64,000 nucleotides of DNA from Kingdonia uniflora. Taxonomy: Eukaryota; Streptophyta; Magnoliopsida; Ranunculales; Circaeasteraceae. Made by a program: the position numbers and the translations under genes. The notes under the pieces are model-generated. The model was not told the DNA's origin, searched no databases, and saw only the letters and a program-made list of their open reading frames with translations. Shown piece by piece: positions 11,273 to 22,216 of the stretch (position 1 is the stretch's first letter; every line of letters begins with the position of its first letter). The stretch is taken from contig JACGCM010002493.1 in NCBI GenBank assembly GCA_014058105.1, forward strand, positions 930,001-994,000, given 5' to 3'.

Positions 11273-12622
11273 ACTCTCGTTTACACCGCACAAACGCTCA
11301 AATACTATTTTCAAGCACATCCTGTCAAAGTCATGATGAACTACCCACTTCGAGAAGTATTGTCTAAGAAAGAGAAATCCAAAAGAGTACAACAGTGGTC
11401 TGTCAACTTAGGGGAGCACAAAATCAAATTCGAGCAATGAATTTTTGAAAAGGGTCAAGCAGTCGCCAATTTTCTAGCAGACTTTCCAGTTTCGGATCCT
11501 GACTAGGAAGAACATGATCCAGATCTCGCCGAAGATGCAATAGATGAATTTCCACCCTCCAAATCTTTTGATGATCGAGAATCATGGATATCTCTAAAAG
11601 GGTGGAGGCTCCTCACCGATGGTTCAGCAGGGCCCGCCGGGTTGGGAATTGGGATCGTTCTCATTACACCTTCTAACGACAGAATCGAGAAATCCATACG
11701 TCTCGACTTCGAAGCCTCGAACAATGTTACAAAGTACGAGGCACTCATTCACGGTCTGGACATGGCTCTCGAACTCAGAATTACTAAAATCACAGCCTAC
11801 ACAGACTCTCTTCTAATCGTTCATCACTACTCAGAACATTACAAGAAGAACGGCATTATGGTCGATTATACAGCTCCGGTTGCAGAAAAACTAAACAAAT
11901 TTCACAAAGCTACGCTCGAATACCTCCATCGAGGAGAGAATCTCCACGCTGACTCCTTGGCTTACTTAGCCGGAGTATTGGGTACAGAACCAAGACACCT
12001 TCAAATCAAAGTTATTTCTAGCCCCAGTATTAATCTTACTACAGTATATGCAATTAACACTGGGGGCGATGAGATGGCGGAAGATGATTGGAGGAAACCT
12101 TTTGTTACTTATCTCAGTCAGGATAACTCATACAACGGGCCACTACCAGATGATCCACAGCAGCGCAGACACAACATTAAGAATTCAAAGCGCTACACAG
12201 TCCAACCAAACGGCGATCTCTACAAATGCTCAGTCACTGGTTCATACCTCAAGTGCCTCTCTAAGGAACTTGCCGACAACATGCTTCGAGATCTACATGA
12301 AGGAATCTGCAGATCCCATACCGCAAGACTAGCTCTTGCTAACAGAGCTATTACCCAAGGAGTGTTCTTGTCAGGGATACAGAAGCAAGCTGAAGAATAC
12401 TCAAGGAAATGCGAAGCATGTCAGCGTCATGGAAATCAAATTCGGGCCCCTGCCCTCAAGTTCCATGTCAGTAAGGTGTACTGGTCGTTCAAACGATGGG
12501 CACTCGATCTAGTTGGTGAATTCCCCAATACTCCGGGTAATAGGAATTTTCTCCTTATTGTCACGGATTACTTCACTAAATGGATCGAAGCAGTTCCTCT
12601 ATGCAGAACTCGAGAAGAATAG
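11273..12622 (+). pseudogene. pol: aRNH and integrase N-terminal half of inner element
   Basis: Continues from the first RNase H. The archaeal-type RNase H shows LLTDGSAGPAG (about 11615), NNVTKYEALIHGLD (the expected AEYEAL Glu is Lys), YTDSLLIVHH and ENLHADSLAYLAG. The integrase HHCC module follows (LHEGICRSHTARLAL ... CEACQRHG) and then WALDLVGEF with the first core Asp and DYFTKWIEAVPLCRTREE. Stops at about 11438 and 11503 precede the long open segment 11642-12622, which ends at TAG 12620. The lost aRNH Glu argues for an inactive second RNase H. Confidence 0.87.
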
Positions 12623-13342
12623 GTCATTTCTTTCATTTGGCAGCATATCATCACAAGATTTGGTTGTCCACATTTGATCCGTATCGATAACGGTCCTCAG
12701 TTCATTGGAGTAAAGGTCATAGCTATTCATAGGAAACACAATATAATCCATTCTCCATCAAACCCGTACTACCCCGAGGGAAACGGACATGCGAAGATCA
12801 CAAACAAGATCATCATGGATATTCTCAAAAAGTGCCTTATGTTACAGAAGAAGGGCAACTAGATATGTGAATTACCTCACGTCTTATGGGCCTATCGAAC
12901 TATGCCCCAGAAGTCAACACAGTGCTCTCCTTTTCTACTTGCCTATGGAACTGAAGCAGTCATCCCAACAAAGTGCCACCATCCTGTGAGAGACCACAAG
13001 CTCACAGACAAAGAAAATGAGTTCAAATTGGCTTGCAACCTCAATTGGATCGATGAGACACGAGATCGAGTTATCACAAATCTTGTTCGATCTCATCAAA
13101 TACTGGCAAATTCATACAACAAATGAGTTCGCACTCGGGAGTTCGCTATCAACGACTGGGTCCTTTGAGAAATCCCAGATAATATAAAAGATCTACATGC
13201 TGGGAAACTAGCAGAAAATTGGGAAGGTCCTTTCATGGTCATAGGTCAAACTGGTCTGGGTTCATACTATCTCATGACGGAAGCTGGTGATAAAATTCCA
13301 AATCTATGGAATATAAGAAGATTAAAGTTATATCGGCACTGA
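12623..13342 (+). pseudogene. pol: Integrase core C-terminal half and GPY/F domain, inner element
   Basis: LIRIDNGPQFIG carries the second core Asp. The motif expected as GQAEITN reads GHAKITN (about 12785-12805), so the third catalytic residue Glu is Lys. LPHVLWAYRTMPQ, SPFLLAYGTEAVIP and NWIDETRDR follow, then WVL-stop-EIPDN and the C-terminal domain AENWEGPFMVIGQTGLGSYYL with the GPF signature, ending IRRLKLYRH and TGA at 13340-13342. There are in-frame stops at about 12860, 13124 and 13165. Confidence 0.85.
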
Positions 13343-13530
13343 ACAGCTCCTCCGTCGCTCAACAACGTTCAATCCACCTCGATATTTCACCTCTAATGTA
13401 TGTACAAACTCTTTTCAATCAATGAAATCTCTTTTTTATCACACGAATCCCTGCTATACAGTTCCACTTCATCTCCATCCAAGGGTAAAAGCGTAGTTTA
13501 TACTAGCTCGATCCCAAAAGGTAAACCACA
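13343..13530. other. Spacer between pol and tandem repeat, inner element
   Basis: Non-coding; contains TCAATCAATGAAATCTC and no recognisable gene. It leads into the 155-bp repeats. Confidence 0.5.
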
Positions 13531-13985
13531 TCCAACATTGGTAATGGCATAGATAATACTGGCCTAACTCCTGAGGATACTCATACATCCGAAGGAGGGG
13601 GCCATAACGAACCTCTTAGCCTGAAGATAACAAGCCTAAAGTACGAGTGAGGAAAAAACTTGCTCGCTGCCGCTAAGCTCCAACATCCAACATTGGTAAT
13701 GGCATAGATAATACTAGCCTAACTCCTGAGGATACTCATATATCTGAAGGCGGGGGCCATAACGAACCTCTTAGCCTGAAGATAACAAGCCTAAAGCACG
13801 AGTGAAGAAAAAACTTGATCGCTGCCGCTAAGCTCCAACATCCAACATTGGTAATGGCATAGATAATACTAGCCTAACTCCTAAGGATACTCATACATCC
13901 GAAGGCAGGGGCCATAACGAACCTCTTAGCCTGAAGATAACACGCCTAAAGCACGAGTTAGGAAAAAAACATGCTCAATGCCGTT
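13531..13985 (+). repeat. 155-bp tandem repeat, 3 copies, inner element
   Basis: TCCAACATTGGTAATGGCAT recurs at 13531, 13686 and 13841, an exact 155-bp period. Each unit includes CTAACTCCTGAGGATACTCATA, GGGGGCCATAACGAACCTCT and AAGCACGAGTGA. The third unit is slightly truncated. It lies directly after pol, the position where Tat-type elements often carry tandem repeats. The unit shares no sequence with the 162-bp array in the outer element. Confidence 0.9.
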
Positions 13986-14203
13986 AAGCCTCCCTAAAGT
14001 CTAAGAGTTGAAACACAAATAATACTTACTTCAACACCCACAAACTTCTTCTAATTCAATGGGTAAAACCAGTGAATAACATCTACTGCAGGCGTGGAAA
14101 TATTAGTTTCTCATATCAACACTTCAAATTACAACGCTCCTCTCAAAGGCCTACATCGAGCACTGGAGCATCAACATCTGCTAATTACAAAAGGTACTCA
14201 TTA

Positions 14204-15111
14204 TCATAATTCAAGTCTATTTCTTTTAATTCTGATGGATTTTCTTGATGGGAGAGCAGTCGACCTTCCTCCCACAGCAGGAGTAGGTGAGACTGCACTC
14301 AAGCTTCCCCCTATTTCAGTCCTGGATGCCATATATTCTGGAGCTCGTTCAGCAACAATTTTCTCTTTCCCTGGAGCTATCTGTTCAGCCGTCGTGGTCC
14401 CAATACCACGATCCATAACCCCAATTGGATCTATACTCGAGATATCGAGTTTACATACACAAGTCCTCCCAGAGAAGCAATCTTGCATTAACTCTCTCTC
14501 AACCTACAGGAATTTTATTTCCTCGACAAAAAATACAACCAATGCGCTTAATTGCCATTGATGCAAAGCTTCACTATCACATTTTTCTTGTTCGTGAACT
14601 ACTAGTTCCTTAAAGGATTGGTGAGTAACAGCAGCTTGTTATCCATCAAACGACGTGCTTTTGATTCAGCCAGTTCAACTGTTAATTGATCAATACGTTC
14701 ACTCATCTGCCTTGTAAGATCAATCAACTTCTGCCGAAAATTTGTGAGATCAATACGCATATTCTCCACTAACTCTTCTTTTCGACAAAAAAATTCCTTC
14801 ATCTCTCGACTCCCCTCACCATAAGCAATTTCACCATCCCTTTTATCCAATTAAAATTTGAGATTTTTCTGATACTTCATTTCAAGTACAGATAATTCCC
14901 GCTCCAATTCAGAAATTCGAGCACAGAGTTGATTAATTCCTTCATTCATCTCCTTATCACGTTGTACAGCCCTCCTCACATTTCCACGAGCGTGGACCAA
15001 CTCGTCCACCAAACTTTTGTTCTTGGCTTGAACCTCTGCTAAAACACTTTGGGCCTCTCTTTCTTTTAAACGACGTAAATCAGCCTTTAAACTATCTAAC
15101 CTGGCAATCAA
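14204..15111 (-). CDS. C-terminal part of antisense ORF (aORF), inner element
   Basis: Minus-strand open segments 15111-14851, 14850-14602 and 14488-14204. The first two are strongly coiled-coil in composition: heptad-like LDSLKADLRRLKEREAQ, ISELERELSVLEMKYQK and LIDLTRQMSERIDQLTVEL. The last is low-complexity (TPAVGGRSTALPSRK). They continue the antisense gene that begins near 18400. Function unknown; the family shows a conserved N-terminal domain followed by long coiled coils. Stops and short intron-like gaps separate the segments, and I cannot tell introns from lesions. Confidence 0.55.
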
Positions 15112-15304
15112 ACTATCACGTATTTATGCAGAGTTACGCAATTTTAGATCTTTTCTCATAATACTACTGCTCAATTTTTCAAAATTGGCCTCGGACATAG
15201 CCAAGTTAGTTTGCGCAGTATCCAGGTCGACCTCTCTCTTCAACAACTACTCGTTCAGAGCACGAATGTTACATTTCATATCAGATATCTCGTCATTCAA
15301 CGCT

Positions 15305-16621
15305 CTAATATGGTATTTCGGCTAACTCAGCCTCGTGCTGAGAACCTGACACAGCCTTTTCCTTCAACTCAGCAAGTTCACTGGTAAGTTGTTTCAAAGT
15401 CAATTCCCTGCTCAAAATTGTTGTAGTCTTATCCTCGACTTGTCTCTTAGCTTCTTCGAGCTTTAAAGAAAGCTTCACATTATCATCCAATCGATCTTCA
15501 TATTGAGAGATCAAAGCCTCATATTTGTCTGCAAACCCAACATTATACAGAAGAGTTTGTTCTTCTCTCTCTCTAACAACTTTCAGCTCCTTCTGCATAA
15601 CAGTTAGCAGGGACTCACAACATCAGTACCTAATTGGGAAACATATCGACAGAAGCATACTGATAAACTTGCAGAACAAAGCAAGCTCGAGACAGCCAAT
15701 GCCACCTTGGCCTATCGACCAAGAAACAAGTTTTGGTCGTAAGACAGAGTGTACATACACAAACATCCTAAACTAGAATAAACTTACAAGGTACATATCC
15801 CTTCTTTTATTAAATTCTTGTTCATCTAGTTATTAATTTATCTGAATTATCTAACCTGCAATTCAGTAGAGAATTTTTTCTCCACTTCAAGCAGGCCCTC
15901 TAAGTCCACAACTCTGAGGCGGGAGCTCGCTATCTCCTATAATACGGAGTTTCATAAGCAAAACGTTGTTGGCATCAAATAGCAGTAAAATATTATAAAG
16001 CTCGAGTTCATGTGTCATAACCAATGTTACATTACACGATCATTCTACCTGATCAATAACTTCTTGATTATCGGTAGCGGTCTTTTCAGTAACATTCAGA
16101 CCATCCTCCATTTCCTCAACCTCCTCTTCATCCACAATTTCCTTCTCCTCATAATTCCCTTCGCTAAATGCCAAAATCTCCGCCTTTGTATACCTCAGTT
16201 GGTAGAGCTTCCCTGCAAGGTTGTTCCAAGAAGTAGCAGATGCGGTAACCAATTACCCCGCTTCAGCTACACTTTCGGCCCTAACTTCCTTCAGCTTTAG
16301 GGCACCAGCTTCCCTTTCTTTCTCCATCTCCAACTGTAAAACTTCCCTCTCCCGAGTCAGTTTTTCTTCAAACTAGTTTTTCTCTCCCTCGAGCTGGGAG
16401 ATCCTCCTTTCTAGCTCAATCGACCTATCCTGGAGACCAAGCTGAACCCCCCTCAGAGCACGGGCAAACTGCAAAAAGAAATAAGTCAGCTTGAGCAATA
16501 AAATAGCTTGATAAAACCAACAATTTACTAACCTTCTTAAACTCATCATCCACAATAGCAACCATCTTCTATCAAGCTTTAGCTTGACATTGTTCCTCGA
16601 GGAGACCAGCTTTAACCTCAA
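15305..16621 (-). CDS. Coiled-coil middle part of antisense ORF, inner element
   Basis: Open segments on the minus strand: 16621-16373 (ends DRSIELERRISQLEGEKN), 16252-16040 (AGKLYQLRYTKAEILAFSEG, then an acidic run VDEEEVEEMEDG) and 15598-15305 (heptad-rich, EAKRQVEDKTTTILSRELTL). Glu/Lys/Leu-rich composition and lengths suit exons of one coiled-coil protein transcribed opposite to gag-pol. Candidate GT-AG boundaries exist between segments but were not resolved. Confidence 0.55.
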
Positions 16622-16644
16622 AACACGGCCTCAAGTCCACCCCC

Positions 16645-17145
16645 TCAGCGATCTTGTCGCTTTCCTCTAACACCACCTGCGACATTTGTGGAAGAAGTTA
16701 CCTTCCTCCTCTTACTGCTATTGTCCACACTGTCTGACGTAAGAGAATGAAAAGCGACTCCCCTTTTTACGGCCTTCCCCTTCGCATGGTTCCATACAAT
16801 AGTGTTGGAGATAGTGGCCATGTCCACTGGCCCATCTGGCATTTCATTGAGCCACACAAGCTTCAAGGGAGTATTAAATTCATGAGTTAATAATTTCTCT
16901 TCCATAACGCCTGGAATTTTCCCAGCCATTCTCCTCTTCGCTTGAGATCTCCAGACTTTGTCATCCTTACAAGCTACCCTTTTGAACCTACTTATCTCTA
17001 ACTCTTTGAGAACTGCTTCGAGCTCAGTGCCTTCCTTGGCAACAGCGTCTATAAAGGATTCCATCCTCGAAACTTTGCAGCTAATTCCTGCATAAAAGGT
17101 CAGCAACGTAAGATACAAATCAACTATAGAAATATAGTTCAACAT
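16645..17145 (-). CDS. Antisense ORF segment with basic region, inner element
   Basis: 166 open codons on the minus strand. Includes SRMESFIDAVAKEGTELEAV, a basic stretch FKRVACKDDKVWRSQAKRRM, and a C-terminal Ser/Lys/Arg-rich SSKRRKVTSSTNVAGG that could act as a nuclear localisation signal. The first residues (MLNYISIVDLY) are probably intron, because a splice-acceptor-like TAACAG-type context lies near 17088. It sits between the N-terminal domain and the coiled coils of the antisense gene. Confidence 0.55.
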   Translation of the reverse strand: MLNYISIVDLYLTLLTFYAGISCKVSRMESFIDAVAKEGTELEAVLKELEISRFKRVACKDDKVWRSQAKRRMAGKIPGVMEEKLLTHEFNTPLKLVWLNEMPDGPVDMATISNTIVWNHAKGKAVKRGVAFHSLTSDSVDNSSKRRKVTSSTNVAGGVRGKRQDR

Positions 17146-17157
17146 ACAAATGATAGT

Positions 17158-18410
17158 TCAATTTTCAATGGTATACGTACCCTTTGTTATAGTTTTATTA
17201 TTAAGTTTTAGGGGTTCCTCATCAGACCGCTGAAGACATTCACCAGACACCCATAAAAGGTTGTCGTTCCACACTCGCCCTGCTGAAGACAGGTCGAAGA
17301 AGCATGGTTTTGAAGAACTAGAAGAATGATATGCACCATCAGTTGCTGTGACATATTTCACAGCATAATACTCTAGAAAATCCTTGGTAGTAATCCTCTT
17401 CTCACTACAAGATGCAGCCCATCTCTCATTAAGGATTTCGCATACAAGGATAACTTCCTAAAAATTGCAATTCAGTTACGTCGGGCAAGCCCCAATCATA
17501 TTCATAACACTCTTAGCCAAATTACTCAAAGGCAGCGTCAACCCATAGTCGAACTGGGCTAAATAGAAACAAAAACCATCAGTTCGACTATCCTTCACTA
17601 CGCCTTGAACGTACTCCAAGGATACTTCATCCCTCAAATGCCTTCACATCTTTTCTTTAGCCAAATCAGGCAGCAAATGCAGGTAATCCCCTCCTTGACT
17701 GACACTGCAAGTCCTAAAGAAATTACCCCTATATCCAAAGGTGTTCCCCCAAATCCCATCTATACTACTCTTGGCCTTACAGAACTCCCTAAACTGACTT
17801 GAACATATTGGGTACTCAACTCGAGAACCCTTCAGACGAGGCCATTCTAACAATTCAGCTACAGTATCCTCCTCATCCCCTACTCTAATGACGGGAGATA
17901 AACGCCCTACGAGGTCTACTTCATCAGCCTTTACCCAACCGGAAGTTGAAACCATACTTATCTATAGTAAAGGGTCTACTTTACAAGGCGTTGGTCCAAC
18001 AAAACCTACAGATAGGTCGAGGTATATATATCAATTTTTATATCACACTACTAGATTACTTCTACAATCACAAACTGTTACAAAATGATTTGTATCGCCC
18101 CATAGTCATTATTCCCATTATTATTATTATTTAATTTTGTGTTTGGGTAGGGATTACATCCTTATCCCGACACAATAAAGATTTTTATACAAAAACTCTT
18201 ATAAACCCAAGGATAGACTTACCTTCAACACCTGAGTGAGAGTCTACAGCGTTGGTCCGCACCAGTTTGCTCAATTTATGCAACTTCTTCAAAACCTCCT
18301 CGATCTCAGCCTCCTCTCGTAGTTTACAATTGAGACTCCTAATCACTGCTTTCCTCTTATCCTTTCCTCCTTCGGCGGTAATAGAATCGTCAGTTGAGAT
18401 CTCTCTCTCT
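17158..18410 (-). CDS. N-terminal domain of antisense ORF (resembles 'putative gypsy-type transposon' domain), inner element
   Basis: Reading the minus strand: a first exon-like segment at about 18400-18214 (KRKAVIRSLNCKLREEAEIEE) ends at a donor GTAAGT. Then 17955-17644 (EDTVAELLEWPRLKGSRVEY, QFREFCKAKSSID), then DGFCFYLAQFDYGLTLPLSN with SVMNMIGACPT, then 17361-17158 with CFFDLSSAGRVWNDNLLWVSG. The LPL..l...v....G..P...N block followed by F...S...W.D..f.V.G is the pattern of the plant transposon-associated domain Pfam calls 'putative gypsy type transposon'. The outer element has the same blocks antisense at 29011-28510. Confidence 0.65.
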
Positions 18411-18873
18411 CTCTAACCCTTCTCTTCTTTTTCTAGTTTTTTGTATTTGGAGAGGGAGGAGAGGGGGTACTTATGCACCTTTCCCCGAACCGCTGGCAAT
18501 TAGAAGTTTACCAATAAGCAGTCCTCGATTCTTGAACCAAGCCGTCTGTTCATCTGAACCTGTCAGACGTGTCGTACCGCTTCAGTGAAACCACATTCCC
18601 ATCATTACACCAAATATTATACTTTAGTGTATCTCTCAGCCTCTTGGTCCCACTCTTTTCACAATACCCCAAACTCATGATTCTGAATTATATACTTTAA
18701 AATTTCACGTACATTTGTTTGCCCTACTTATACACCTTGACTTTAGCATCAATATCAGTTAGCAACACAAATTTAAAAATTTAGTTTCAACAGCAATCCT
18801 AGTCATAGCCTATTTTCGTGAACAGAGTTTACTTCAAGTAAATTCGAGAAGTTAGATTTCAAAAATACGACAA

Positions 18874-19251
18874 TCAATCACTCCAATCCTTAAGATACTT
18901 GCATTTGAAGCAACCGGTGTGCCCAACAGCACCATAAGCTTTAAGTAGCCCTGAGACGATATCCCCATCCTCATTGATGATCTCCTCCCTGGCCATCATC
19001 AGGATGAACTTTTTGCGATCTTCAACAGACCGCCAGCCGGTACGCATGGAATCAGACCAGTACACGCGCTTCATTTCCTCGCCCCTTTCTACATCAGTCT
19101 TACCCTTGTAGTTCACTCGGGTTTCGAGCAGAACTACATCATAGCTTTGCTGCCCGAAAATAGCTTCCCTTATTTCATTAATCCTGAATGTTAAATGCAA
19201 GTCGTTCAACGCACGCGCTTCAACAGCCCTCTGAGAGCGAGTCTTCACCAT
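18874..19251 (-). CDS. Small antisense ORF 'MVKTRSQ', inner element
   Basis: 125 codons with ATG at 19251-19249. The product begins MVKTRSQRAVEARALNDLHL and contains a C..C pair near the end (GCFKCKYLKDW). It lies upstream of the antisense gene and on the same strand. Two minus-strand ORFs in the outer element start similarly (MVRTRPQR at 30646 and VTTRTQALESRIRRKMEEL at about 31680). Function unknown. It may be a separate small gene or a first exon of the aORF. Confidence 0.5.
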   Translation of the reverse strand: MVKTRSQRAVEARALNDLHLTFRINEIREAIFGQQSYDVVLLETRVNYKGKTDVERGEEMKRVYWSDSMRTGWRSVEDRKKFILMMAREEIINEDGDIVSGLLKAYGAVGHTGCFKCKYLKDWSD

Positions 19252-19835
19252 TTTTTATGAATAACCTTCTTAAAGAACAAGTCACACTTTTATACTGTTC
19301 AGTTAACAGAACTAATTTCTCGATTGACTATACACAACGTATTTCAGTTTCTATAACCCACTCTTCCCGGGTTCGAACTACTTACTATTATCATTTGGTG
19401 CTTAATCGAGCTCTCTAAAGTTTATATCTCGAGCTTTATGTTTACATCTGTTAAGCTCGATTCATTTACAAGGTAGGATAAGGTATGTTATCCCACCAAC
19501 TATTCACTCCCATATTATGTACAGCTCGATGACATGTCGACCATTTCTGCCTTTCACTAGTAAGAAACAAACAAAATATTTTTTTATTACGCTCGATTTT
19601 TATCTCACAAGTTGGTTAGAGGACTACCCCTACAGCGTTGCTTTACAATTACATAATCAAGCTTTTTGAAGCTCGATATTACAAATACTTTCTCAAACAC
19701 GAGGACAGGTCTCTAGTTCTTTTCTCGTTGCCAAGATAATACTGGTCTTCCAGAGAAACCTCAGCTACAGCACAAAAATTACAAGACTGCAACAGGTTAA
19801 ACACCTCTTTCACCTACATTTCCCTGCAGGAAGAA

Positions 19836-20066
19836 TTAAAAGAAAAGCGATGGTACCGAAAGAAGCGATCCATCTTCCTCCTTCACCACCGCCGTCTCTT
19901 CATCCTTATCCCCACTAACCCGAAGTTCGTAGAGATTGAAGAGGACTCCTACCTTAGAAATCGGAATGTCAATAGAGACCAGGAATTTTGCATCGCATAC
20001 ACCCCGACCGCTAAATCGGACGTTACATAATACCCGGAAATATTTTAAACAATACTCCTTCAACAA
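19836..20066 (-). CDS. Small antisense ORF of unknown function, inner element
   Basis: 76 codons, minus strand, product starts MLKEYCLKYFRVLCNVRF and has an acidic tail (GDKDEETAVVKEEDGS). No family recognised. Reported only because it is on the same strand as the aORF and shows biased composition; it could be spurious. Confidence 0.25.
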   Translation of the reverse strand: MLKEYCLKYFRVLCNVRFSGRGVCDAKFLVSIDIPISKVGVLFNLYELRVSGDKDEETAVVKEEDGSLLSVPSLFF

Positions 20067-20504
20067 AATAGCAAAGGGAGTCTCCCTACTCTGATAGCCA
20101 CAAAACCATATCTAGAATCCCTCCATGATGAAAGAAAACTGGGTATGATACACTTGATTCTATATCTTAACCATAATTTTGCAAAGGTACGCTCCCAAAA
20201 AACTTATATTTTTTTCCCACCCATACAAAATAGACATGCTTGTTTTTCTCTGCAGCGAAGATGTGTTGTAGGTTATTCGGCAATCAAATCTGACCACTAT
20301 TTATAGCGATACCGCATTTAATGCAAGTTGCTTCCCCAAATAGTCATTCGCTCGGGAAAACCAACAGTCTGTCCATAACACTCACGCGTCATAATGACAA
20401 TAACCTCTTCAATACAGACGTTCCATTTTTCAAGCGTCGCTTACGTCATCATAAGGTCTGAGTTTTAGGGTTTTTCTCAACTAAAGCCACACCTGACTTC
20501 AGTT

Positions 20505-20517
20505 GCGAAGGAGCGAT
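20505..20517 (+). other. Polypurine tract, inner element
   Basis: GCGAAGGAGCGAT immediately precedes the 3' LTR at 20518. The final GAT before TG is shared with the first PPT copy of the outer element (31968-31980). Confidence 0.65.
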
Positions 20518-21117
20518 TGTAGGGATTTATCCCTCGAGCTATGGACACTTTACCTCATCTATACCTCGAGCTTCAGAAGACTCGATCTTATCCAGTACCA
20601 GACTCACGCATAAATAAACACGTTACAAACACGTTAACAGTTACACATCGACCACGAACTCAAGCAGAACGTGGATCATCCATAACAGATGTAAACAAAA
20701 CAAGTCAATATATACCTGTCTCCCACGAGCTAGCAGTTACACACTCAACTGCCCATGACTCCCACTTTTAGGAGAACGTGTTCAAGCACGATGTCAAGCT
20801 GAGAGCTGGGTCTATAAAAGGGCAGAGTTCCTAAGGAAACAGGAGGGTGAACAGACAATTCTATACAGACAATTATCTGATCTTTAGCTATTTTTTCTTA
20901 GATTAACTTTTGTAATTAGATTCTCTCACTCTCTCAAGCAATAATACTACTTTCACAAAATTCTCCACTTGAGGTCGTGGTTATTACCTATTCACAGGTT
21001 TTCCACGCTAAATCCCCTGTGTCAAGTGCTATCTCTTATTTAATTCTTGGCATAGTAGTTCTTGGTGTAAGGATCGATTTCAAGCTAGTTCGAGCTTTAT
21101 GAAATCTGGTCCCTACA
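20518..21117 (+). repeat. 3' LTR of inner element
   Basis: 600 bp, colinear with 6933-7532 without visible length change; differences are mainly C/T and G/A. TATA box at 20813-20819. Followed by ATATG at 21118-21122. Confidence 0.93.
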
Positions 21118-21444
21118 ATATGATTTATTAATACCCTTTTGGTCTTAAAGACTTAAACCCTCAGTATCTCTCTCACAAGTCACAACAACAATTGGGTTTG
21201 AAGCCATATATTGGCTTTTGCTTCAGGCAAATTACCTTTGCACGGCCACCACTCGGCCTTCTCTCTATTGGATCTTTGTAGAAATAATTTGTAAAGAAAA
21301 CCTGTAATTAGCTTTCCCTTTCCTTTTAGTAATTCAGAACATCAGCTACAGTACTTCTAGTTGCTACAGTACTTTGATTTGCTACAATACTTCGATCTGA
21401 TACAGTAACTTCGAATAACAACAGCTGCAGTAACATAAAACAGC

Positions 21445-22002
21445 AAGTTCGATACCACAAATGTTAGGTCAAAGCAACAAAGAGATTTGATCTCAGGTAA
21501 ATAACAACAGCAACGACAATTTCAAACTTCGCAACACCAACCACGATTGATCTGAAAGAGTACCAAGATGATTAGCATTCGAGGAGTGGGTCGCACTCTC
21601 TTTAAAAAGTATCTTAAGTGCTCTCCCAGGATACAACGAGCATATACGGTAGCTTCGCCGGAAGTCTACGTAAAAAACTGAATGAGTTTGCACCTCAAGT
21701 ATGAACCATTTTTAGAGAGAGAAAGAGAGAAGACGATGAACAGTAGTTTTGTGTTGTGTGTTAATAGTAGGAGAAAGGAAGGTATTTATAGATGTAAACA
21801 CAATGGTTATCATCACGTCTTACGTCCATAACGTTCTTTGAATGCATGCGTTACTCCCTGAAAATCAGGTCTTCTAAAGGAATAGCCGTTTAAAGAATGA
21901 AGTAGATAAAAGACCCACTTTAAATGATAACAAAAGCCTTAAGCCCATGCCCAAACTTAAGCCCAAGTCCAAGGTCAAAAAAGTTTTTGAAATAACCCAA
22001 CA
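21445..22002 (-). mobile_element. Copia-like LTR with primer-binding site, reverse orientation, remnant
   Basis: On the minus strand the segment starts TGTTGGGTTATTTC at 22002 and ends GACCTAACA at 21462, giving TGTT...AACA ends. It is followed after a few bases by TGGTATCGAACTTGC, close to the plant initiator Met-tRNA primer site (TGGTATCAGAGC). A TATA-like CTATAAATACC lies at about 21793-21782. The downstream part (21444 to about 21123) is non-coding with repeated TACTGTAGC words and is cut off at the inner Tat insertion. I see no second LTR, so this is a 5' fragment. It lies inside the hAT. Confidence 0.55.
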
Positions 22003-22216
22003 ATCTTCAATCAGGCTCTCTTCTTTGCTGAGTTCTCTCTTCCAAACCCCATCTTCCTCTTCTCTTATCCCTCACAAAGTTTTAACCATCTTTTACAGTT
22101 TTGTATTAGGCACTTGAAGCATTATTATCATCCCCTCTAAGAATTTGAAGAAATTACTCAAGGTGTAACTCTTAATTTGTCACTTCTGCAATTGCTACGC
22201 CTAAGAAGCTTTTGAA

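Larger units (their letters stand above)
6933..21117 (+). mobile_element. Inner Tat-type Ty3/gypsy LTR retrotransposon
   Basis: 14,185 bp with two 600-bp LTRs (6933-7532 and 20518-21117) that begin TGTAGGGA and end CC(T/C)TACA, so the ends form a TGTAGG...CCTACA inverted repeat. ATATG occurs on both sides (6928-6932 and 21118-21122). PBS, gag, protease, RT, two RNase H domains, integrase, a 155-bp tandem repeat, an antisense coding region and a PPT (about 20505-20517) follow in order. It is inserted in the hAT and so is the youngest large insertion of the nest; the LTRs differ mostly by transitions. Several catalytic residues are lost and the frames are broken. Confidence 0.95.

Noticed and set aside
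16185..16240. tRNA-like TCAGTTGGTAGAGCTTCCCTGCAAGG
   Set aside because: It resembles a tRNA D-arm by chance, but no box B or acceptor pairing follows, and it lies within antisense coding sequence (AGKLYQLRYTKAEI).
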